Origin: Planctomycetota bacterium
GTDB taxonomy: Bacteria > Planctomycetota > UBA1135 > UBA2386
Direction of reading: 5' to 3'
Length of the DNA: 8,274 nucleotides
Assembly: GCA_020425885.1 (NCBI GenBank)
Contig: JAGQRA010000665.1
Coordinates: 1-8,274, forward strand
Under the pieces are notes generated by a model. The model had not been told where the DNA came from and did no database searches. It worked only from the letters and a program-made list of their open reading frames with translations. Below, piece after piece: positions 1 through 6,477 of this stretch (position 1 is the first letter of the stretch; every line of letters begins with the position of its first letter). The translations under genes were made by a program, and so were the position numbers.

Positions 1-503
1 GACAGCCAGCCGCTCCTGCCCTCGGGATTGTCGGCGTCGAGTCGTTCGCGCAAGCGGGCCAGCGCGCGGGCGAGCCGCGTCTTGATCGTGGCGGTGGGAA
101 CGCCGAGCCTGGCGGCGATCCGTCGCGGTTCGAGGCCTTCGTAGTAACGCAGGAAGACGACGTCGCGGTAGTCGCCGCCGAGCTCGTCGACGTGCCGCAG
201 CAGGCGTCGGCCGACTTCGAGCTTGCTGGCGATGTCCGCGGTGTCGGCAGACTTCGGCTCCGCTGCCCAGACCTGCTCGCGGTCACGGCGGCGGCGGTCG
301 CTGCGGATGTGACGCGCGGCACGGATCCTGAGCACCGTCGCGAGCCACGGCAACAGGTCGCGGATCCGACGCGGGCTGCCGCTGCGGGCCGCGACATAGG
401 CCTCCTGCATCAGGTCGTCGGCTGCGGCCTCGTCGACGGCGAGGCGGCGGGCGAGGGAACGGAGCAGCGGTGCGTGTTCGGCGAACTCGGCGTCGAGGTT
501 CAT
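1..503 (-). CDS. ECF-type RNA polymerase sigma-70 factor (3' end cut by window edge)
   Basis: Translating the minus strand from the ATG at 503 gives an uninterrupted 167-codon reading frame that runs off the left edge. Residues 12-77 fit sigma-70 region 2, with the core-binding helix DDLMQEAYVAA at 29-39 and a basic stretch (IRSDRRRRDRE) near 66-76. Residues 111-155 fit region 4: YRDVVFLRYYEGLEPRRIAA followed by the helix-turn-helix LGVPTATIKTRLARALARLR, which in this family reads the -35 element. Regions 1 and 3 are absent, as expected for an ECF factor, and a linker lies at about 78-98. It should direct core polymerase to a small regulon in the cytoplasm. The start was chosen because region 2 begins a few residues in; no good Shine-Dalgarno sequence is visible. 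Any anti-sigma gene would lie downstream, to the left and out of view. It is divergent from the kelch gene. The family call is strong, but the exact ECF group cannot be assigned. Confidence 0.9.
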   Translation of the reverse strand, partial: MNLDAEFAEHAPLLRSLARRLAVDEAAADDLMQEAYVAARSGSPRRIRDLLPWLATVLRIRAARHIRSDRRRRDREQVWAAEPKSADTADIASKLEVGRRLLRHVDELGGDYRDVVFLRYYEGLEPRRIAARLGVPTATIKTRLARALARLRERLDADNPEGRSGWL

Positions 504-522
504 GTCTCGGGTCCGTGGGGTT

Positions 523-556
523 CGGGTGTACCCGGTCTGTTCCCGCCGCGCGGGAA
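523..556. promoter_or_regulatory. Two adjacent inverted repeats upstream of the sigma-factor gene
   Basis: Two inverted repeats lie next to each other in the divergent intergenic region. The first is CGGGT-gt-ACCCG at 523-534. The second is TTCCCGC-cgc-GCGGGAA at 540-556, with seven perfectly paired bases per arm. They sit about 20 to 53 bases upstream of the sigma-factor ATG, where they could act as an operator or as a hairpin in its leader RNA. Further right in the same gap are CGCCCG-aatg-CGGGCG (633-648) and GTCCG-gggat-CGGAC (656-670), on the kelch side. In DNA this GC-rich, short G/C hairpins also arise by chance, so function is only a possibility. I could not find a convincing -35/-10 pair for either gene here. 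Confidence 0.3.
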
Positions 557-703
557 TCGATGTCAGGAAAGTCGGCGCCGTGCAGGTAGCCAAGGGACGC
601 AACCCCGGTGGCTGCAGTAGGTCTGGGGCCGCCGCCCGAATGCGGGCGAAACCGGGTCCGGGGATCGGACTACTCGGGACGTCCGTTGCTCCTTCGTCCC
701 GTC

Positions 704-710
704 AGGAAAG
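704..710 (+). promoter_or_regulatory. Ribosome binding site that fixes the kelch gene start
   Basis: AGGAAAG lies four bases upstream of the ATG at 715. It supports that codon as the start over the earlier in-frame ATG at 502, which would add 71 residues of low-complexity, Arg- and Gly-rich sequence before the signal peptide. The same ten bases, GTCAGGAAAG, also occur at 562-571, followed by an in-frame GTG at 580. That start would bury the signal peptide behind about 45 residues and is not favoured. Confidence 0.6.
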
Positions 711-714
711 CGCC

Positions 715-2769
715 ATGCCATTGATCCGTCCGCGTCTGTTCCTCGTCACCATGTCCCTCGCCCTGGCCGCGGTCGGGCTCGATGCCCAGCAATGGGCCGA
801 ACGCGGCAGTCGCCCGAGGTACTACGCCTCGGTGTATCCCGAAGCCGGCGCCGGCGGTGGCGCGATGCTGATCCGCAGAGGCGTGATCCGGGCATGGGAC
901 GGCCTCGGCTGGCGACCGCAGGCCTCGTTGCAGGGAGCCCCGGTCGGCATCATCAACGACATGGCCTGGGATCACGGCCGCAACCGCACCGTCGGTATCG
1001 GCCTCGACATCGCCGTGTTCCCGTACCAGCCGCGCACCATCGAGCTCGTCGACGGGGTGTTCCAGGTGTTCACGGCGGTGCCGCCGGTGACGCCGTTCGC
1101 GCTGCACTACGATCCTGCGCTCGGCGGTGTCGTCGCGTTCACCTCGTCCGCCACCGCGACCCAGGACTACCTTTGGAACGGCAGCTCCTGGACGCCGCTG
1201 CCGGCCAACGTGCGGCCGCTCGCGGTGCAGGACCTCATCACCGCCGATCTGCAGCGCTCGCGCCTGGTCGCGCTCACGACGAACTCACCCGGCCCCGGCG
1301 GTCAGACCTACGAGTGGGACGGCACGAGCTGGATCCAGCTGCAGCCGGGTTCGTCGCCGCCGGCGCGCGACGCGGGCACGATCGCCTACGACCCGGCGAC
1401 CGGACTGACGACGCTGTACGGCGGTCGCTCGGGAACGGTCGCGCTGCGCGACACCTGGCACTGGAACGGCACCAACTGGTTCCAGGTCGGTGGTGCCAAC
1501 GTGCCGCAGACCTCGGCCGCGATCGAGCTGATCCTCGACCGCGTCGGCGGCGGCTTGCGCCTGCTCGACCTCGCCGCCCACTCGGTGCGCGACTATCGCT
1601 GGTCCAACAATGCCTGGCTGCCCGAGAACATGACGCCGCCCGCGTTCGCCGATCAGCTCCTCGGCTTCGACCGGGCCCGCGGCGTGGTGACGATGCTGAC
1701 CGGGGATCTGACCCATCAGTGGGATGGCTTCACCTGGAGTCTGGCGGCGACCTCGGGGCCGGGCCAGCGCAGCCTGACGACGCTCGCCTTCGATGGCAGT
1801 CGCAACGAGATGGTCGTCTTCGGCGGCAATCGCGGCGTCCAGCGGCTCGACGACACCTGGACCTGGAACGGCGTACGGTGGGCGCAGCAATTCTCGGCGT
1901 CGACGCCGCGAGCCCGCAGCCTGCACGCGATGTTCACGAGCACGGCGATGAACGGCGTCGTGATGTTCGGTGGCATGTACAACGGCATCGTCCCGCTCGA
2001 CGACATGTGGCTCTGGAGCGGTGGCAGCTGGACCGACGTCACCGCCTCGTTCCCGCTGCGTCCCGTCGGCGGGTACTGCGCCGGTGCGAGCGGTCGTCCC
2101 GGCCAGACCCCGTTGGTGGTGTCGAGCAATGAGCTGTGGTCGTTCAACGGCAGCTGGAGCCTGCTCGACAGCAACGTCCCGCTGGTGAGCTTCCAGTTGC
2201 TCGAGATGACTCCGGCCGGTGACGCCGTCCTGGTGGCGAACAGCACCGCGAACCGCTGCTACGAGTTCCAGAACGGCGCGTGGCGGCAGCGCCCCGGTCC
2301 TGACACCGAGATCACGGATCTGACCTTCGATCCGGTGCGCGGCGATGTGTTCGGCATCGGCTATGGCCACGAGGCCATCTACTCGTCGCCGCTGGCGACC
2401 AGCACCAGCGTCGGTCAGGCCTGCACTGCCAGCCGCTTCGCCCTGTCGGTCTCCGGCGACCCGTACGTCGGCAACGCCGGCTTCAAGGTCAACGCCGACG
2501 GCGCCCAGGGACTGGCGGTGTTCGGCATCAGCTTCGTTCCGGCCCAGATCCCGTTGGGCAACGGCTGCTACTCGTATCTCGGCAACCCGGTCGTCACCGG
2601 CTTCGTCGCTGACAACGCCTACGGCATCGCCTCGCTGCCACTGGCCGTGCCGTTGGTCACGGCGCTGCGCGGCGTTCAGCTGCGCGTGCAGGCGGCCGGC
2701 CCGCAGCGCGGCGGCCCCTACGGCGGACTCGCGGTATCGGCCGGGATCGATCTGACGATCGGCGGCTGA
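715..2769 (+). CDS. Exported kelch-repeat beta-propeller protein with C-terminal GNGC domain
   Basis: The product is 684 residues. Residues 1-25 form a signal peptide: a basic start (MPLIRPR), a hydrophobic core (LFLVTMSLALAAVGL) and a likely cut after LDA, so it is exported. Residues 27-560 carry about ten copies of a W-D/N-G-x-x-W type motif, for example at 61, 154, 201, 250, 296, 336, 384 and 434, with degenerate copies at 477 and 518. Three copies follow clear kelch strands, LYGG, VVFGG and VMFGG, at 234, 367 and 416, with a D-T/M-W step before the tryptophan motif. This pattern implies one or two beta-propellers. Residues 570-684 form a separate domain with Cys570 and PLGNGC at 613-618, similar in plan to the C-terminus of the next gene. 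No catalytic motif is visible. Kelch proteins usually bind ligands or partners, so a cell-surface or extracellular role is likely, but the exact function is unknown. The start is supported by a Shine-Dalgarno sequence and the signal peptide. Confidence 0.85.
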   Translation: MPLIRPRLFLVTMSLALAAVGLDAQQWAERGSRPRYYASVYPEAGAGGGAMLIRRGVIRAWDGLGWRPQASLQGAPVGIINDMAWDHGRNRTVGIGLDIAVFPYQPRTIELVDGVFQVFTAVPPVTPFALHYDPALGGVVAFTSSATATQDYLWNGSSWTPLPANVRPLAVQDLITADLQRSRLVALTTNSPGPGGQTYEWDGTSWIQLQPGSSPPARDAGTIAYDPATGLTTLYGGRSGTVALRDTWHWNGTNWFQVGGANVPQTSAAIELILDRVGGGLRLLDLAAHSVRDYRWSNNAWLPENMTPPAFADQLLGFDRARGVVTMLTGDLTHQWDGFTWSLAATSGPGQRSLTTLAFDGSRNEMVVFGGNRGVQRLDDTWTWNGVRWAQQFSASTPRARSLHAMFTSTAMNGVVMFGGMYNGIVPLDDMWLWSGGSWTDVTASFPLRPVGGYCAGASGRPGQTPLVVSSNELWSFNGSWSLLDSNVPLVSFQLLEMTPAGDAVLVANSTANRCYEFQNGAWRQRPGPDTEITDLTFDPVRGDVFGIGYGHEAIYSSPLATSTSVGQACTASRFALSVSGDPYVGNAGFKVNADGAQGLAVFGISFVPAQIPLGNGCYSYLGNPVVTGFVADNAYGIASLPLAVPLVTALRGVQLRVQAAGPQRGGPYGGLAVSAGIDLTIGG

Positions 2770-2796
2770 CCGGTCGGAGTTCAGCCCATCGCTCGC

Positions 2797-2824
2797 CACG
2801 GATCGTGTCCGTGCGTTACGCACG
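2797..2824 (+). terminator. Overlapping hairpins downstream of the kelch gene (weak terminator candidate)
   Basis: Two perfect six-base-pair hairpins overlap here: CACGGA-tcgtg-TCCGTG (2797-2813) and CGTGCG-tta-CGCACG (2810-2824). They share bases, so only one can form at a time. They lie 28 bases after the stop codon and before the promoter candidate of the next gene, which is where a terminator would be expected. No T-run follows, so this is not a classical intrinsic terminator. It might instead be a transcript-end stabiliser or a chance structure. Confidence 0.3.
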
Positions 2825-2868
2825 AGCGGGAGTCGGCGTCGAGGCGGCGCGGCTGCCGCTGCAGTTAA

Positions 2869-2899
2869 TTGAAACTATCACGCGGCGCCTTGCTACTGT
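2869..2899 (+). promoter_or_regulatory. Candidate housekeeping promoter for the 13-repeat protein gene
   Basis: An AT-rich island stands out in otherwise GC-rich sequence. TTGAAA (2869-2874) resembles a sigma-70 -35 box, and TGC-TACTGT (2891-2899) resembles an extended -10 box. The 19-base spacer is longer than the usual 17. The predicted transcript would begin near 2906, leaving a leader of about 45 bases. This supports translation from the ATG at 2952 and argues against the upstream in-frame GTG/ATG codons, which would lie before the promoter. Confidence 0.45.
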
Positions 2900-2951
2900 C
2901 AGGCTCTCCGCCCGATCGATCGCCGACCCGAAACCGGTCGGCTCTCTGCCC

Positions 2952-5396
2952 ATGAATGCGAACCGCGCCGCTGCTCTTCTACCTTTGCTCCTCGCACTCG
3001 CCCCGGTCCTGCCGTCGCAGTGCCAACCTTCGTGGAATCGCATCTCGCAGCTGGGATTCGGCGTCAACGGTCAGGTCCGGGCGCTGCAGCGATGGGATCC
3101 CGACGGTGCCGGTCCGCTGTCCGAGGTCATGGTCGTCGCCGGCGGTTTCACCGAGGCCGGTGGCATCCCGGCCTCGAACATCGCCATCTACGATCCGATC
3201 TCGGGCACCTGGTCGAGCATCGGCGGTGGCGCGAACGGCACCGTCAGCGCCCTGGCCGTCGCCGCCAACGGCGATCTGCTCATGGGTGGCGTCTTCACCG
3301 CCGCGGGCGGTGTGAGCGCCAATGGTGTGGCGCGATGGAACGGTTCGTCCTGGCAGCCACTCGGCGTCGGACTCGACGTGATGCCCGGAGTCTCCGTGCG
3401 CGCCCTCGCCGTGAGCACCTCGGGTGAGATCTTCGCCGGTGGCGACTTCTCGTCTTCGGGCGGCAACCCGTTGCTCTACTTCGCGCGATGGAACGGCACG
3501 AGCTGGCAACAGGCCGGAGCGGGACTCGCGTCCATGTTCGGGTGCCCGCAGATGTATCTCGGCGTGACGGGTCTGCTGGCGCTCCCGAACGGCGAGATCC
3601 TCGCCAGCGGCCAGTTCTCTCTGGTATCCAATTCGCTGGTGCAGCAGTTCGCGAGCTGGGACGGCACGACGTGGCAGGGCGTCCCAGGTGCCCCGGCCTT
3701 CACTTGCGTCACATGCATGACGCAGCGGGCGAACGGCGACATCGTGGTCGGAGGCTCCCTCAACAGCACATATCAGGTGCAGAGCTGGGACGGTTCGTCC
3801 TGGCAGCAGCTCGGCGCGGTGCCCGACAAGCCCCTGGTCCTCGCGGGGCTCGCCAATGGCGACGTGCTGGTCTCGACCACGGGTACGACGGCCCCGGGCA
3901 TCTTCCAGTGGACCGGCGTGTCATGGCTGCAGCGCACCCGTCTACCGGCGATCCTGCAGTTCGGCCTCGCCATCGCCGCCGTACCCGGTCTGGCACCTGA
4001 TGCGTTCATGGTCGGTGGCAACTTCACGACCTACGGCTCGACCGCGGCGACCGCCCGTGGCCTCCTGCTATGGGACGGTGTCGCGTGGACCGCTTCGCCC
4101 GGCGGGTTGTCGGGAGGCGTCGACGGCTTCTGTGCGATGGCCAACGGCGACGTAATCGCGGGCGGCACCTTCACCCAGATCGGCGGTGTGCCCGCGACCA
4201 ACGTCGCCCGCTGGAACGGCACGACCTGGTCGGCCGTCGGCAATGCCCCGTCCGGCGTCTACGAAGTCGCCGCACTCGATTCGGGTGAGATCTTCGCCGG
4301 GACCTTCTACGGCACATACCGGTGGGCGGGCTCGACCTGGCAACAGATCTCGACGACGACGACGTGGGGACTGTTGGCGCGCCGGAACGGCAGGATCGTC
4401 GCCTGGGACGCCGATATCACCGAGTGGGATGGCACCGGTTGGACGACCATCCCGGGGGCGCGCAACATCATCGATGTCGTCGAGGCGCCGAACGGTGACC
4501 TCATCGCGATCGGCAGGTCCTGGCCGTTCTTGCCACTCACGACCTACATCGCCAGGTGGGATGGCTCGTCGTGGACGGACCTCGACCCAACGCAGCAACT
4601 GACCTACCCGCCGGACCTCGTCGGCATCGGGCCGGGCGGATCGGTCGTGGTCTCATGGACGGTGCACACCACTCCGCCAACGATCGGCATCATGGAGTTC
4701 GATGGGACCTCATGGCATTCCATCAACGGCGGCTTCGACAATCAGATCATGGACCTGCTCACCCTGCCCGACGGTGATCTCGTCGCCATGGGTCTGTTCC
4801 AGACCACGGGCGGGCCGGCGACGAGCGCCTTCATCGCTCGCTGGGACGGCACGGCCTGGAACGATGTTGCCGGGGGACCCGGCCAGCCGGTCTGGGATGC
4901 CGCCATGCGCCCGTCCGGTGAGATCTTCGTCTCGTTCGGCGGCTTCTTCGGCCGCACCTTCGCGCTCGCGACGAGCCCGTGCCTGCCACGAAGCACGGCG
5001 CTAGGCAACGGTTGCCCCGGGTCGGGCGGTGCCAATCGGCTGACCGCGCTCACCTGGCCGCAGGTCGGCGCGCCGTACCTCGCGCGCGGTACCGAACTGC
5101 CGGCCACCGGGTTCGTCGTCGACGTGATCGGCCTGCAGGCGAGCACCGTCGCGCTGTCGACGTTGACGCCGTTGGCTCCGGTCGGGTGCACGGGCTTCGT
5201 CAGCCCGCTCGCCAACTCGATCCTGTCGCCGGTCGATGGTCTCGCCATTCGCGAGTTCGATGTGCCCAACACGATGGCCCTCGTCGGTGTCACGTTCCGC
5301 CATCAGATGTTCCCGGTCGAGACCGATCCGCTCGGCGCCGTGGTCGCGTTGACGGCGACCAACGCCTTGAACCTGATCATCGGCAGCGTGCTGTAG
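2952..5396 (+). CDS. Exported protein with about 13 W-(D/N)-G-x-x-W propeller repeats and C-terminal GNGC domain
   Basis: The product is 814 residues. Residues 1-22 are a signal peptide (MNANR, then a Leu/Ala core, then LPSQC). Residues 60-660 hold about 13 repeats averaging 46 residues. Their pattern is V-x-A-L-A-x-x-x-N-G-D-x-x-x-G-G-x-F-T-x-x-G-G-x-x-A-x-x-V-A-R-W-N-G-x-x-W. The tryptophan motifs begin near residues 80, 129, 180, 236, 279, 320, 374, 421, 458, 492, 536, 583 and 631. Each repeat looks like one beta-propeller blade, so two propellers are likely. Residues 684-814 form the end domain: LGNGCPGSGG at 684-693, a second cysteine at 745 (PVGC), VPNTMALVGVTF at 771-782, and a C-terminal IIGSVL. 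From memory, this domain plan recurs in many secreted planctomycete proteins. No enzyme motif is seen and the CVTC at 252-255 is not a haem site. The role is unknown, probably an extracellular binding or structural one. No Shine-Dalgarno sequence is visible; the start rests on the signal peptide and the upstream promoter candidate. Confidence 0.85.
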   Translation: MNANRAAALLPLLLALAPVLPSQCQPSWNRISQLGFGVNGQVRALQRWDPDGAGPLSEVMVVAGGFTEAGGIPASNIAIYDPISGTWSSIGGGANGTVSALAVAANGDLLMGGVFTAAGGVSANGVARWNGSSWQPLGVGLDVMPGVSVRALAVSTSGEIFAGGDFSSSGGNPLLYFARWNGTSWQQAGAGLASMFGCPQMYLGVTGLLALPNGEILASGQFSLVSNSLVQQFASWDGTTWQGVPGAPAFTCVTCMTQRANGDIVVGGSLNSTYQVQSWDGSSWQQLGAVPDKPLVLAGLANGDVLVSTTGTTAPGIFQWTGVSWLQRTRLPAILQFGLAIAAVPGLAPDAFMVGGNFTTYGSTAATARGLLLWDGVAWTASPGGLSGGVDGFCAMANGDVIAGGTFTQIGGVPATNVARWNGTTWSAVGNAPSGVYEVAALDSGEIFAGTFYGTYRWAGSTWQQISTTTTWGLLARRNGRIVAWDADITEWDGTGWTTIPGARNIIDVVEAPNGDLIAIGRSWPFLPLTTYIARWDGSSWTDLDPTQQLTYPPDLVGIGPGGSVVVSWTVHTTPPTIGIMEFDGTSWHSINGGFDNQIMDLLTLPDGDLVAMGLFQTTGGPATSAFIARWDGTAWNDVAGGPGQPVWDAAMRPSGEIFVSFGGFFGRTFALATSPCLPRSTALGNGCPGSGGANRLTALTWPQVGAPYLARGTELPATGFVVDVIGLQASTVALSTLTPLAPVGCTGFVSPLANSILSPVDGLAIREFDVPNTMALVGVTFRHQMFPVETDPLGAVVALTATNALNLIIGSVL
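3420..4300 (+). repeat. DNA-level repeats inside the propeller-repeat gene
   Basis: Some protein repeats are also identical at the DNA level. Twenty bases encoding SGEIFAG are identical at 3420-3439 and 4281-4300. Seventeen bases encoding part of the N/D-G-S-S-W-Q motif are identical at 3341-3357 and 3791-3807. Matching wobble bases between distant blades suggest recent duplication or gene conversion, although strong codon bias raises the chance background. Confidence 0.5.
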
Positions 5397-5425
5397 CCGC
5401 CAGGACGCTCGATGCCGGTGGCACC

Positions 5426-6334
5426 TCACCACTCGATGAGGCCGAGGTGGCAGTAGCGGTAGTACAGCTCGAGCACCATGATGTTGATCGCGGTCATGCC
5501 GAGCCGTCCCGTGCGGTCGCCGAGCTTCCCGGTCGGTTCCCACGAGCCGTGCCACTTCCCGCCCTGCAGTTGTGTCTTGGTGATGCGGGCGAGTTGCTTC
5601 TGTGCCGTGGTCCAGGCCTTGCCGCCGCGCCGGAAGACGAGGGCCGCGGCATAGAACGTCTGCAACGGATCCGCCGCGACATCCTCAGGCCAGCAAGCCG
5701 GCAGTGCATTCAAGCGAGTCTCGTCCGGTTCGCTCAGTTCGGCGAACAGCGCCGCGGCCGCGCGTTGCCTGCCGCCGACGATCTTCGTTGGTGGCAAGGC
5801 ATCGAGTTGTTGCTGCAGCGCGAGGCCCTCGGCCTGGACGGTCTGATCGTCGATGTGCTGTGCGGCGAGGCCGGCGAGCAGGCTCCACAGTCGCACCTCG
5901 ATGTCGGGCGTCGGTCGGTAGACCGCGAGCTGGCGCCGCAATGCCTTGACCGCGGCGAGGACGTTCGGAGTCAGCAGGCGGTAGCCGCTGAGGCGTGCGC
6001 TCTCGCCGAGGGCGAAGGTGGCCATGGCATGATCCAGCAACCAGTCGGGGTCGCCCCGCAGGCCGATGCGGCCGCGATCGTCCTGCTGCGCCCGCAGCCA
6101 TTTCGTCGCCACCTTGATCGGCGCCCGCTGCGGTCCCTTGCGGAGTGTCGAGCCGTCGCCGAGCATGGCCAACAGCACCAGCGCGTTGACCCGGACATCG
6201 GCATCGGCCGGGCCACCGTAGTGTTCGGCGGAGAAGTGATCCGCGTCGTCGAGCGCGAGTTCGAGGAAGTGTTGCCCGGGTGTTGCCGAGGCGAGCAGCA
6301 GCCAGCAACAAAGGACGAGGGCGAGCCGGACCAT
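5426..6334 (-). CDS. Exported squalene-oxidase/prenyltransferase-repeat (alpha/alpha toroid) protein
   Basis: The product is 302 residues. Residues 1-20 are a signal peptide (MVRLALVLCCWLLLASATPG), so it is exported. Residues 48-115 show the first helical repeat: VRVNALVLLAMLGDGSTLR, then WLRAQQDDRGRIG (79-91), then LDHAMATFALGE (100-111). A weaker middle part covers 140-200. The end, ADPLQTFYAAALVF (221-234), GKWHGSWEP (259-267) and GRLGMTAINIMVLELYYRY (276-294), is typical of planctomycete proteins annotated as squalene-oxidase-repeat proteins. The fold is shared with terpene cyclases, but the D-x-D-D / D-C-T-A-E acid motif needed for cyclisation is absent, so an enzymatic cyclase role is unlikely. 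The protein is also shorter than typical relatives as I remember them, apparently having lost middle repeats. It is convergent with the preceding gene, 29 bases apart, and divergent from the radical SAM gene. No Shine-Dalgarno sequence is seen; the signal peptide supports the start. The function is unknown. Confidence 0.8.
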   Translation of the reverse strand: MVRLALVLCCWLLLASATPGQHFLELALDDADHFSAEHYGGPADADVRVNALVLLAMLGDGSTLRKGPQRAPIKVATKWLRAQQDDRGRIGLRGDPDWLLDHAMATFALGESARLSGYRLLTPNVLAAVKALRRQLAVYRPTPDIEVRLWSLLAGLAAQHIDDQTVQAEGLALQQQLDALPPTKIVGGRQRAAAALFAELSEPDETRLNALPACWPEDVAADPLQTFYAAALVFRRGGKAWTTAQKQLARITKTQLQGGKWHGSWEPTGKLGDRTGRLGMTAINIMVLELYYRYCHLGLIEW

Positions 6335-6368
6335 GCCAGAGCAACGACCCGCCGATGGTCGGGGTTCA

Positions 6369-6454
6369 TGGCGCGCCAGCGAGCAGCAACTGCTACGGGC
6401 ATGTAACAGGCCTGGGCAACCTGTGTCGAAACGGCTGACTTCCAGCCATGGCTG
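6369..6454. repeat. Cluster of short palindromes between two divergent genes
   Basis: Four inverted repeats occur within 86 bases: TGGCGCGCCA (6369-6378, perfect), AGCAG-caa-CTGCT (6382-6394), ACAGG-n9-CCTGT (6406-6424, enclosing the perfect CAGGCCTG at 6407-6414), and CAGCCATGGCTG (6443-6454, perfect over 12 bases). They lie in the gap between the toroid gene (minus) and the radical SAM gene (plus), the usual place for regulator binding sites. The sites do not share one sequence, so they are not copies of a single operator. Confidence 0.4.
6401..6429 (-). promoter_or_regulatory. Weak candidate promoter for the toroid-protein gene
   Basis: Read on the minus strand, TCGACA (6429-6424) matches five of six bases of a -35 box. 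TTACAT (6406-6401) is a poor -10 box, and the spacer is 17 bases. The transcript would start near 6394, giving a leader of about 60 bases. The ACAGG-n9-CCTGT inverted repeat fills the spacer, as an operator might. The poor -10 match keeps this tentative. I found no credible promoter for the radical SAM gene on the plus strand. Confidence 0.22.
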
Positions 6455-6477
6455 CGTGTTGCGATTGCGACATCGGC

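Noticed and set aside
539..543. GGAAC (minus strand) as an ECF-type -35 box for sigma-factor autoregulation
   Set aside because: No matching -10 element (such as GTC or CGT-like) lies at the proper spacing, and the transcript start would fall almost on the ATG.
502..714. Upstream in-frame extension of the kelch gene from ATG 502 or GTG 580
   Set aside because: It would bury the signal peptide, has low-complexity sequence and, for ATG 502, overlaps the sigma-factor start.
792..2132. 446-codon plus-strand frame within the kelch gene
   Set aside because: It is a shifted frame of the kelch gene, very Arg-rich and without domains.
1285..2823. 512-codon minus-strand open frame opposite the kelch gene
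   Set aside because: Arg/Ala/Gly-rich composition without any domain. It is the mirror of a GC-rich gene that has a signal peptide, kelch motifs and a Shine-Dalgarno sequence.
3705..3716. C-V-T-C in the repeat protein as a haem-binding site
   Set aside because: No histidine follows the second cysteine, and the surroundings are a propeller blade.
5397..5440. Shared bidirectional terminator between the convergent genes
   Set aside because: Only short or wobble-containing stems with no T-runs on either strand; not enough to call.
4979..6406. 475-codon plus-strand frame covering the end of the repeat gene and the opposite strand of the toroid gene
   Set aside because: It spans two genes with better evidence, shows no domain, and would overlap both.
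6448..6477. ATG 6448 as the radical SAM start, giving an MAACCDCDIG N-terminus
   Set aside because: Cys-rich extension with several T-ending codons unlike the rest of the gene, sitting inside a 12-bp palindrome. ATG 6478 places the conserved start of the domain about eight residues in. It cannot be fully excluded.
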